Positions 57,833-64,000 of a stretch of DNA of 64,000 bases are shown here, piece after piece. Each line of letters starts with the position of its first letter. The first letter of the stretch is position 1. The position numbers and the translations under genes are program-made. The DNA lies in assembly GCF_017811155.1 (NCBI RefSeq), contig NZ_JACVCV010000019.1, positions 1-64,000 on the forward strand, in the 5' to 3' direction. Source of the stretch: Lunatimonas salinarum (GTDB taxonomy: Bacteria > Bacteroidota > Bacteroidia > Cytophagales > Cyclobacteriaceae). The notes below the pieces were generated by a model that was not told the origin of the DNA, made no database searches, and worked only from the letters and a program-made list of their open reading frames with translations.

Positions 57833-59368
57833 ATGAGAAAGAACACCAAAAGGCGTGCACCAAGGTGCGAATACACCAGTTCCAGCCAGCTTTCCTTTGC
57901 AGGTTTTGAGACCCCTTTCCATAACCAGCTCGACCCTTCCAACCGCTGGGTTGTTCTGAGTTCCCAGATACCCTGGGACGATTTGGTGGGGCTCTTCAAC
58001 AGGCACAATCCCCCCAAGGCGACCGGCAGGCCCGCCCTGAACCCCCGTGTGCTGATCGGAGCCGTAATCATCAAGCACATGCTCAACCTGGACGATAGGG
58101 AGACTATCGCACAGATTACCGAAAACATGTACCTGCAGTATTTTCTGGGCTACAGTTCCTACACCAGGGAACCGCCCTTTGATCCCTCGCTGCTCGTGGA
58201 TATCAGGAAGCGCCTCAGCCAAGAGCTCATCGGGGAGATGAACGAAAAGATCCACGGTTTTTCCATGAAGAAGTCCTCGGGAAAGGATTCCGGGAATCCG
58301 GGCGGAGGTGAGGGGGGACCAGTTGCACCCGGGCCGGAAACCGGCAACAAAGGGGAAGTCACCTATGATGCGACGGCCTGTCCCCAGGACATCGCCTACC
58401 CCACGGATCTGGGACTGCTCAACAAAGCCCGTGAGATCACCGAGCAGATCATAGACGTGCTGCACCGGAAACGGCCGGAGGGCAAAAAGCCCAGGACATA
58501 CCGGAAGGTGGCCAGGAAAGCCTACCTGAGGGTGGCCCAGAGCAAGAACCCGTCCCGGCGGGCGATCCGGAAGGGGCTCAAATCGCAGCTCCAGTTCCTA
58601 AGGAGGAACTTTGCCACGATTGAAAAACAGCTTGACGGGTTTGGGGACTTTCCCCTCCGGCACAAGCTTCAGCGCAAATACTGGATCATCCAGACACTGT
58701 ACGCCCAGCAACTGGAGATGTATGAGACCAACACGCACCAGGTGGCCGACAGGATAGTGAGCATCCACGTGCGCCCGATCGTACGTGGGAAGTCCAGGGC
58801 AAGGACGGAGTTTGGGGCCAAGATCCACCTGAGCCTGGTGGACGGATACTCCTTTCTGGACACCGTATCCTGGGATGCATTCAACGAAGGCACCCATCTG
58901 ACCGATTATGTGGAGAGGTACCGCGAACGGTTCGGGTTCTATCCGGCAAAGGTTTTGGCGGACCGGGTGTACTGCAGCAGGGAAAACAGGAAGTGGCTGA
59001 AGGAAAGAGGGATAAAGCTGGCCGCCAAACCCCTTGGCAGGCCCTCGGCAAAGGCAGTGGAAGACCACGTAAGGCCGGGAGAGAGGAACCCGTTAGAGGG
59101 TAAGTTCGGCCAGGCAAAGAACGGGTACGGTATGGCCCGGATCAGGGCGAGGCTAAGCAACACCAGTGAGTCGTGGATAGCCTCCATTATTTTGGTGCTC
59201 AACCTGGTCAAACTGGCCGGGGCGGCACTCCTATGGCTGGGTTTTTCAGCATGGGAGTGGCTCGAATCTCAGGCAATGCCCAGCGTTGATCCCGTCCTAA
59301 GGTACCTGAGAACAAAAACCCGGCTCAGACTAAACGATGAGCCGGGTTTAGCTATCTTGAATGGTTGA
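57833..59368 (+). CDS. DDE transposase with DUF772 N-terminal domain
   Basis: This protein of about 511 residues, from the ATG at 57833, catalyses cut-and-paste movement of the element. A GTG at 57821 is an alternative start. The DUF772 region (about 60-130) contains RPALNPRVLIGAVIIKHMLN. A charged insertion follows. The catalytic acids are the Asp in TYDATACPQDIAYPTDL, the Asp in VLADRVYCSRENRKWL and the Glu in EGKFGQAKNGYG. This pattern fits the IS1182/IS5-type DDE families; the family label is from memory of such sequences. The frame is intact. The last codons overlap a perfect hairpin. Confidence 0.9.
   Translation: MRKNTKRRAPRCEYTSSSQLSFAGFETPFHNQLDPSNRWVVLSSQIPWDDLVGLFNRHNPPKATGRPALNPRVLIGAVIIKHMLNLDDRETIAQITENMYLQYFLGYSSYTREPPFDPSLLVDIRKRLSQELIGEMNEKIHGFSMKKSSGKDSGNPGGGEGGPVAPGPETGNKGEVTYDATACPQDIAYPTDLGLLNKAREITEQIIDVLHRKRPEGKKPRTYRKVARKAYLRVAQSKNPSRRAIRKGLKSQLQFLRRNFATIEKQLDGFGDFPLRHKLQRKYWIIQTLYAQQLEMYETNTHQVADRIVSIHVRPIVRGKSRARTEFGAKIHLSLVDGYSFLDTVSWDAFNEGTHLTDYVERYRERFGFYPAKVLADRVYCSRENRKWLKERGIKLAAKPLGRPSAKAVEDHVRPGERNPLEGKFGQAKNGYGMARIRARLSNTSESWIASIILVLNLVKLAGAALLWLGFSAWEWLESQAMPSVDPVLRYLRTKTRLRLNDEPGLAILNG
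59316..59349 (+). other. Perfect hairpin inside the 3' end of the transposase gene
   Basis: AAACCCGGCTCA pairs perfectly with TGAGCCGGGTTT around a 10-base loop. It ends 19 bases before the transposase stop codon and 20 bases before the right inverted repeat. It may act as a terminator or as a block to read-through transcription across the element, or serve as a transposase-recognised subterminal structure. Confidence 0.6.
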
Positions 59369-59384
59369 GTTTTTAAGCAGACCC

Positions 59385-59390
59385 TATTTA
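59385..59390. repeat. Right target-site duplication TATTTA
   Basis: This is an exact copy of the hexamer at 57739-57744, lying directly after the right inverted repeat of the insertion sequence. Confidence 0.7.
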
Positions 59391-59706
59391 AATCAAGCAT
59401 TTTTTTCTAGGGACGCTGCCATTTTGACTTTCAAAGCTGTTTTTTTGTTAAATTAACAGCAGTGATATAAAGCTAAAAATCAACTCATTTTACATTATTT
59501 ATAGGAATAGACCAATTATACAAAATAAATGAGTCTGGGTTATATAGTGTTAATTTAACTCATTGGCCTTTCTTTAAATAAATTTTGTATTTAATATTTA
59601 AAAAAACGTATTTCAAAAGACACCAAGTTAAAACGCATTAACACAATTCAGTCAAACCAAAAACTAAAATTATTATAGGTATTTATATACAAAATAAGGC
59701 TAAATC
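59391..59706. other. AT-rich upstream region of the Hsp70/repeat-protein cassette
   Basis: About 315 bases with no ORF, very AT-rich, including runs such as the A/T tract near 59596-59612. It presumably holds the promoter of the cassette that starts at 59707. No clean TAnnTTTG element was found. The insertion sequence lies directly upstream and could also supply or disrupt promoter sequence. Confidence 0.45.
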
Positions 59707-60030
59707 ATGAAAGAAAAACAAGAAGCAAAAAAAGAAGGTGTCAAAAAAGAAACCTTGGCAGCAGCAGCTGGGGCTGCTATAGTAGGAGCTGCAGCAGTAG
59801 GAGTTACTAATTCAGTATTTGGTTCAGATACCGTCTCAGGATCTCCTGGCAATATTGAGGAACAGGAAGCAACAGTAGAACCCATGGCTTCTGGGAATGC
59901 AACTGTTAATGTTTTTCAATCGGAACCATACGTGGAAAAGGATATTCAAAAAGACGAAAACATTAACCTGATTTTGTCTGAAGTACTTCAAAAAGCCAAT
60001 TTATTAAATATTAACCTACAGAACTTATAA
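59707..60030 (+). CDS. Small Ala/Gly-rich putative membrane protein
   Basis: This 107-residue protein matches no family I recognise. Residues 1-15 are highly charged (MKEKQEAKKEGVKKE). Residues 16-39 form an Ala/Gly-rich hydrophobic segment (AAAAGAAIVGAAAVGV at its core) that could insert in a membrane or pack tightly against another helix. The rest is acidic and polar, with a helical Leu/Asn-rich end (ILSEVLQKANLLNINLQNL). It sits 6 bases ahead of the repeat-protein gene and is surely co-transcribed. It could anchor or cap that protein. Confidence 0.7.
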   Translation: MKEKQEAKKEGVKKETLAAAAGAAIVGAAAVGVTNSVFGSDTVSGSPGNIEEQEATVEPMASGNATVNVFQSEPYVEKDIQKDENINLILSEVLQKANLLNINLQNL

Positions 60031-60036
60031 CAAATT

Positions 60037-61098
60037 ATGGAATCTCCTCAAGAACTAATGGCAATAGCAGCCGAGTTGGACAGTGCGTTGACCAACCTCA
60101 ACAACAAAGTCTTTGAAATGCAGGGTTTGTATGAAGAAATTCAAAACAACCATCAGCAAATTCTTGCCCTTACTGAAGAAATGAATGGTTACAGGCAGGA
60201 AATCCTGGCACTAAGAGAAGAAATCAGTGAATATCGCAATCAAACTGATGCCTTCCGCAACGAAAGTGAATCGATGAGAGCAGAAATCGAAGGGTTCAGG
60301 GAACAGGCTCAGGAACAGCTGGAAATGACAACTGAACACCAGAATAACGCGCTCGAATCCTTAGGCCTAACAAGAGAACATGAAGCCAATGCCCTGGAAT
60401 CTTTGAATATGACCAAAGAGCATGAAAACAATGCCTTGGAATCACTTAACCTGACCAAAGAACATGAAGCAAACACCTTGGAATCTCTGAATATGACCAA
60501 AGAACATGAGGCCAATGCTTTAGAGTCTTTAAATATTACCAAGGAGCATGAAAACAATGCCATGGAGTCCTTAAACACAACGAGAGAACATGAAAATGCT
60601 GCCTTGGAATCTCTCAACACCACAAGGGAACATGAAAACAGTGCTTTGGAATCTTTGAATACAACAAGGGAACATGAAAACAATGCGCTGACATCACTTA
60701 ATACGACGAAAGAGCATGAAAACGGCGCTTTAGAGTCTTTGAATACAACAAAAGAACATGAAAATGCTGCGTTGGAATCGCTGAATACTACGAAAGAACA
60801 CGAAAACAGTGCTTTGGAATCTTTGAATACGACCAAAGAGCATGAAAACAATGCCAGCGAAGCACTCAACACGACCAAAGAACATGAAAGTAGTGCTGCT
60901 GATGCTTTAAGCCAGACGGAAGAACATGCTTCTAAAGCAGAAAGTGCCATGAGTAATGCAGAGCGTGCAGAAAGTACAGCTGATAGTGCGGCCAGTCAGG
61001 CAGAAAGTGCAGCAAGCAGAGCAGAAAGTGCAGCCAGTGATGCAGAAGCAGCTGCCTCAAGGGCAAACTCTGCCGGAGGTGGGCTCAGTTCCTGGTAA
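60037..61098 (+). CDS. Long helical protein with fifteen 14-residue repeats and Ala-rich heptads
   Basis: This 353-residue protein has three zones. Residues 1-97 form a coiled-coil-like region (NNHQQILALTEEMNGYRQEI). Residues 98-307 are fifteen tandem 14-residue units with the consensus T-K/R-E-H-E-N-N-A-L-E-S-L-N-T. Residues 308-349 are six heptads of the type AESAASR, and the end is GGGLSSW. Fourteen is twice seven, so helical periodicity runs on into the heptads. The protein is strongly acidic and lacks a signal peptide. The Ala-heptad style recalls phage tail-fibre helices and other rod-like proteins. I know no named family for the 14-mer. It is probably a filament, spacer or scaffold. 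Confidence 0.85.
   Translation: MESPQELMAIAAELDSALTNLNNKVFEMQGLYEEIQNNHQQILALTEEMNGYRQEILALREEISEYRNQTDAFRNESESMRAEIEGFREQAQEQLEMTTEHQNNALESLGLTREHEANALESLNMTKEHENNALESLNLTKEHEANTLESLNMTKEHEANALESLNITKEHENNAMESLNTTREHENAALESLNTTREHENSALESLNTTREHENNALTSLNTTKEHENGALESLNTTKEHENAALESLNTTKEHENSALESLNTTKEHENNASEALNTTKEHESSAADALSQTEEHASKAESAMSNAERAESTADSAASQAESAASRAESAASDAEAAASRANSAGGGLSSW
60328..60957 (+). repeat. Tandem repeat of 42-bp units, 15 copies, in coding sequence
   Basis: Fifteen in-frame 42-base units encode the 14-residue repeat. Units vary at synonymous sites while keeping the EHE and ALESLN blocks, so the protein sequence seems to be under selection. Units in the middle (about 60570-60860) are most alike. 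The first units and the last two are more divergent. This would be a natural site for copy-number change between strains. Confidence 0.93.
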
Positions 61099-61106
61099 TT
61101 CAGCGC

Positions 61107-61149
61107 TTATCCAAAAATGAAGTTTTTCACAACTGCTTATTTTGGATAA
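61107..61149. other. Inverted repeat after the repeat-protein gene
   Basis: TTATCCAAAA at 61107-61116 and TTTTGGATAA at 61140-61149 are perfect complements, with 23 bases between them. No T run follows. It may be a protein-binding dyad or an RNA-stabilising stem. Confidence 0.45.
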
Positions 61150-61175
61150 TGCTTCCTTTTATAAATTATCATTAA

Positions 61176-61216
61176 AAAATACCCTTATTCGGATTTGGTG
61201 CCGATAGGGGTATTTT
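61176..61216 (+). terminator. Probable terminator between the repeat-protein and dynamin-like genes
   Basis: AAAATACCC pairs with GGGTATTTT, and inner CGG pairs with CCG, in a long hairpin with an 8-base loop followed by AATATTTT. It splits the cassette into two transcription units or lowers expression of the downstream pair. Confidence 0.65.
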
Positions 61217-61316
61217 AATATTTTCATCATTCATTTCTTCACCCGAACTGAACTATAAATTGATCATCTTAAGCGAATGATTAAGATGGTTTGATACTAG
61301 CTAGCGTCTATACCAT

Positions 61317-62990
61317 ATGCATGTTTCCAAAATTAAAAATGCACTCAAGGACCTTGAAAGGATAGCTGAATTTTCCCTTGAGCCTGGAGCTTTGGTCCAC
61401 TTGTCTGAATCACTGAAAAAAATTGAAAGAGATATTTCGTCTGAAAACATCAAGATGGATCTCCTTTTTCTTGGTCAGGAAGAAGATTTGGAAATAATAC
61501 TTCCTCCGGAATTCCATAGCCCTTGGCAAGAAAAGCAACTAATGGAATTGTCAGAAGGGCCATTTTCTATCCGTATTTTTGGTCCTTCCAAATTTCCGAT
61601 GGTTAAGGTTGATGAGCTACAGCCTGTCATCAAAGTAATTTATCTGAATGATCCTGACATTGAAAAGGAAGAATTAACCTATTTCGTAGATAGGTTTTCA
61701 AAAAATACCGCTTTTCTATATTTCGTATTGGGTACCAAAATTGGAAAAATAAACCCTCAGGAATTCAGTTTGGAAAAAATCTGGAAGATCCAACGCCTAT
61801 CACCGGAAGAATTCAAGAATATATCCTCCTTTACCAAAACCCTTCCAGAGCCTTATAAGAAAGTTTCGGCATTTATCAGTGGCGTTTTTGGTCTGAAAAA
61901 ATTATCTGAATTCCTGGAAATACAAATGCAGAATGAGCAGAAAGATCTAGATGCCAAAAAAATAGCTGTAAGTAAGGAATTGGAAACCAATAAGAAATCT
62001 GCCAATTCCAAATCAGGCCAGGAGGTGTTCCAACAGATTAAGAATAACCTCAGCAAAAGTGCCTCAGAATTTGAAAAGGGAATCGGGGAGCGTTTCGGGA
62101 AAATTACCAAAATTCAAGATAGATCTTTATTTTATACGGTAGAACAGGAAATAGCCTTGCTTAAAGAACTGGAAGAAGTAGAAGTGGATGGAGAAATTAT
62201 GCTTAGACTACCAAAATCAGTCAATCAACTTTTCGGATGGATGGAACAACAGCTAAAAGACCACCTGAGCAATGATGTCATTTCTATGAATGATTTCTTG
62301 TCAGCTTCTATTGAAGAGGTCAAAGAACTTTTGGAAAAAACCGGTGTACAAGCTGCAAATATCCAGACTGAGTATTATGACAAAAGTAAAATCCAGCCCC
62401 TCTTGGACCATAGTATCCGTATGGAAAAGGATTTTGAAGCAAAAGGAGTGAGCAAAAACTTTAATAGCCTGTTCAGCGCCATCAGGCAACCTGTCTTCAT
62501 GGTCATGTCGATTTTAATGATTGCAGGCTTTGCCGGTTTTAACCAGCAGGTACAGTTCATTAAAGCTAATTTTCCCATTTTGATTATTGCTTTGCTGGGT
62601 TTTGGCATTTACCAGGCCTTTCGCAATATTTCCACTGAAAAAAGAAGGAAAATGACGGAGGAGACAAAAAAAGCCAAGCAGCACCTGTCTACAGAAGTGA
62701 AAAGAATCCTGTCTACAGTGGAAAGAGAATGGAAGCAACCTTACAATGATTTCCTGAAGAAACAAATCCGCGATATTATCGACAATTGCGAAACCGAACT
62801 TAAAAATTACAGTCAAAGAACCTCCCAGGAGATCAATGATAAAAACCTGCTCACCCAAAGAAAAATGCTCAATATCAATAATCAGGAAAAACAATTTCAG
62901 AATGGTCTGAGGGAAAAGCAGAATTTTGATAATAAGCTCAATAACCTCATGGCAGAAACAAAACTTGAATTCATCAAATTGACGCAGTAA
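61317..62990 (+). CDS. Dynamin-shaped membrane protein without a visible P-loop
   Basis: This 557-residue protein is of unrecognised family. Residues 1-200 look like an alpha/beta domain (strands MDLLFLG, FSIRIFG, VIKVIYL, TAFLYFVLG), in the order of a GTPase-like fold. No GxxxxGK[ST] or NKxD motif is present. Residues 205-400 are charged helices. A hydrophobic hairpin follows at about 390-440 (VFMVMSILMIAGFAGF and FPILIIALLGFGIYQAF), and then long coiled-coil helices close the protein. Helical bundle, membrane-inserting hairpin and returning helix resemble bacterial dynamin-like proteins. It ends 3 bases before the Hsp70 gene, so the two are co-expressed. A pseudo-GTPase reading is inference. 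Confidence 0.75.
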   Translation: MHVSKIKNALKDLERIAEFSLEPGALVHLSESLKKIERDISSENIKMDLLFLGQEEDLEIILPPEFHSPWQEKQLMELSEGPFSIRIFGPSKFPMVKVDELQPVIKVIYLNDPDIEKEELTYFVDRFSKNTAFLYFVLGTKIGKINPQEFSLEKIWKIQRLSPEEFKNISSFTKTLPEPYKKVSAFISGVFGLKKLSEFLEIQMQNEQKDLDAKKIAVSKELETNKKSANSKSGQEVFQQIKNNLSKSASEFEKGIGERFGKITKIQDRSLFYTVEQEIALLKELEEVEVDGEIMLRLPKSVNQLFGWMEQQLKDHLSNDVISMNDFLSASIEEVKELLEKTGVQAANIQTEYYDKSKIQPLLDHSIRMEKDFEAKGVSKNFNSLFSAIRQPVFMVMSILMIAGFAGFNQQVQFIKANFPILIIALLGFGIYQAFRNISTEKRRKMTEETKKAKQHLSTEVKRILSTVEREWKQPYNDFLKKQIRDIIDNCETELKNYSQRTSQEINDKNLLTQRKMLNINNQEKQFQNGLREKQNFDNKLNNLMAETKLEFIKLTQ

Positions 62991-62993
62991 GAA

Positions 62994-64000
62994 ATGTTGG
63001 TTGGAATTGACTTAGGTACTACTTATTCCCTGATATCCAGGGTAGGGAAAAACGGAATACCGGTTTTGATCCCGGACAACCATAAAAACAGTGTTTTCAC
63101 CACTCCTTCCATCATCCATATTGATGGGGATACCGCGTATTTGGGAGAGTTTTTGGAGACGAAATTAGAAAGGAATCCAGGGCTTGACCTGATCAAGTTT
63201 TTCAAACGACATTTTGGTGACAAAAAACCCTTATACATTGATAAAGATGACACCCCTTGGTATCCGGAAAGTTTGGCTGCACTATTACTGAAAAAACTCA
63301 AAATAGATGCAGAAGCCTATACAGCCGAAAAAATAGAAGGGGCAGTGATTACGGTACCGGCACATTTCAATGACAGCCAACGAAAAGCCGTTCTGAATGC
63401 TGCAGCTCTGATTGATTTGCCCGTACTGAATTTATTGGAAGAGCCCATCGCAGCCGCTATTCATTACGGCCTGACCAACAAAAAATATAATAAAACCATC
63501 ATGGTCTATGATTTGGGTGGAGGCACTTTTGACGTCACCATCATGACCATGGATGAAAAAGGCATCTATGTTATCGCCAAAGATGGGCATACCGAAATCG
63601 GAGGAAAGGAATTTGATGAAAAAATAGGCGAAATCATTCTCCAGCAATTCAAGGAAGCTTATGGCATGGAGCCGGTGTTGGATGCCAGAAACTCGCTTCA
63701 TCTCAGGAGGTTTTCCGAAATGCTGAAGGTAGAGCTTTGTATGCCGGGGACTCAGTTTGTCGATCAGGTATGTGTAATAGGCAATCAGTCTTTGGAAGTT
63801 CATGTGTCCAGAAAAGAATTTGAGCAAGGCATTGAACCGTACCTGTTAACCTGTGAAGAAATCCTCAGCCGTTGTCTGAAGAGTGCGAGTTTGGATTTTG
63901 AGGACGTGGACACCTTATTGCTGGTAGGCGGTTCATCCATGGTCCCTTATATCAAAAAGCGCCTTCAGAAAATTTTCACCAAAGAAAGCCAGGAGATCCT
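62994..64000 (+). CDS. Hsp70/DnaK-like ATPase, cut by the window end
   Basis: The first 335 codons are visible; the frame is open to the last base. The actin-fold ATPase motifs are intact. Phosphate-1 is MLVGIDLGTTYSL, a connecting segment reads VITVPAHFNDSQRKAVLNAA, then LLEEPIAAAIHYG. Phosphate-2 is MVYDLGGGTFDVTI, and the adenosine loop is LLLVGGSSMVPYIKKRL. The nucleotide-binding domain departs from housekeeping DnaK: the segment after phosphate-1 is short and lacks the usual NSCV...GE style. This is therefore a specialised Hsp70. It is coupled to the dynamin-shaped gene by a 3-base gap. Substrate domain and any J-protein or GrpE lie beyond the window. Confidence 0.93.
   Translation, partial: MLVGIDLGTTYSLISRVGKNGIPVLIPDNHKNSVFTTPSIIHIDGDTAYLGEFLETKLERNPGLDLIKFFKRHFGDKKPLYIDKDDTPWYPESLAALLLKKLKIDAEAYTAEKIEGAVITVPAHFNDSQRKAVLNAAALIDLPVLNLLEEPIAAAIHYGLTNKKYNKTIMVYDLGGGTFDVTIMTMDEKGIYVIAKDGHTEIGGKEFDEKIGEIILQQFKEAYGMEPVLDARNSLHLRRFSEMLKVELCMPGTQFVDQVCVIGNQSLEVHVSRKEFEQGIEPYLLTCEEILSRCLKSASLDFEDVDTLLLVGGSSMVPYIKKRLQKIFTKESQEI

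Larger units (their letters stand above)
57745..59384 (+). mobile_element. Complete insertion sequence, IS1182/IS5-like, about 1640 bp
   Basis: The terminal inverted repeats are GGCTCTGCTTAGAAA on the left (57745-57759) and, read on the other strand, GGGTCTGCTTAAAAA on the right (59370-59384), with 13 of 15 bases matching. The element is flanked by the direct repeat TATTTA and holds one transposase gene filling most of its length. Its base composition is clearly more GC-rich than the flanks. An uninterrupted transposase, matched ends and an exact target duplication indicate a rather recent, intact insertion. Confidence 0.85.

Noticed and set aside
57668-58465. Open frame of 265 codons on the minus strand over the transposase start
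   Set aside because: It crosses the insertion-sequence terminus and mirrors the transposase gene. The plus-strand protein has clear DDE motifs.
58598-59068. 156-codon open frame opposite the transposase
   Set aside because: It is a shadow of GC-rich coding sequence, with no domain and a Pro/Leu/Val-biased translation.
60309-60950. Long open frame of 213 codons on the minus strand opposite the 14-mer repeats
   Set aside because: It is a by-product of the repeat, since a 42-base period keeps any stop-free frame open. The translation is a low-complexity Ser/Cys/Leu repeat.
60328-60957. Regular 42-bp repeats considered as a CRISPR-like array
   Set aside because: There are no spacers. The repeats are contiguous, in frame and coding.

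Overview
The window is chromosomal DNA of a Bacteroidota bacterium, most likely Cytophagales (Cyclobacteriaceae-like; this is inference). The evidence is a SusC/SusD pair, TAnnTTTG promoter elements, the cluster nusB-ytxH-DUF1573-yajC-ybbR-coaE, an atpD-atpC pair with a very short epsilon subunit, a DUF4290-murA pair, and many lipoproteins. No rRNA, tRNA or CRISPR array was recognised.

Layout. 1-2300: a visibly AT-rich, partly decayed accessory segment with two overlapping unknown ORFs, a HEPN-like/CBS gene broken by a stop codon, and a small unknown gene. 2303-9370: an AraC/PchR-type regulator divergent from susC-susD-PepSY, a probable iron/siderophore uptake locus with a 17-bp dyad in its leader. 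9441-17594: an ABC exporter, a leucine-type dehydrogenase, the nusB-to-coaE cluster and an NlpC/P60 lipoprotein. 17678-19614: atpDC with promoter, internal hairpin and strong terminator. 19639-25293: a flavin/PNPOx-fold protein and the glpD-glpK-glpF operon, divergent from a DeoR-type regulator. 25349-28750: a nucleotide-sugar dehydrogenase and wecB (UDP-ManNAc-type sugar supply), and a secreted EEP-family hydrolase. 29081-40825: a large hybrid histidine kinase, a Tat-exported Gfo/Idh/MocA oxidoreductase, a 1122-residue FG-GAP/ASPIC-UnbV lipoprotein and two tandem vanadium-haloperoxidase-like lipoproteins. 40822-48246: housekeeping genes (nadD, gmk, ECF sigma with a zinc-finger-like partner, a LpxL-type acyltransferase, UvrD/PcrA helicase, DUF4290, murA). 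48283-57490: an RND efflux pump with adaptor, rlpA, and sbcD-sbcC.

57491-64000 is a second accessory segment. A complete IS1182/IS5-like element (57745-59384) with imperfect terminal inverted repeats and a TATTTA target duplication sits at its edge. Next comes an unusual cassette: a 107-residue Ala/Gly-rich putative membrane protein, a 353-residue helical protein with fifteen 14-residue repeats followed by Ala-rich heptads, a 557-residue membrane protein shaped like a dynamin but without a visible P-loop, and an Hsp70/DnaK-like ATPase that runs off the window. This is the best candidate for an undescribed system. It recalls the mycobacterial iniBAC arrangement (Ala/Gly-rich repeat protein plus dynamin-like proteins), with an Hsp70 in place of the active GTPase. 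Its function cannot be told from this sequence.
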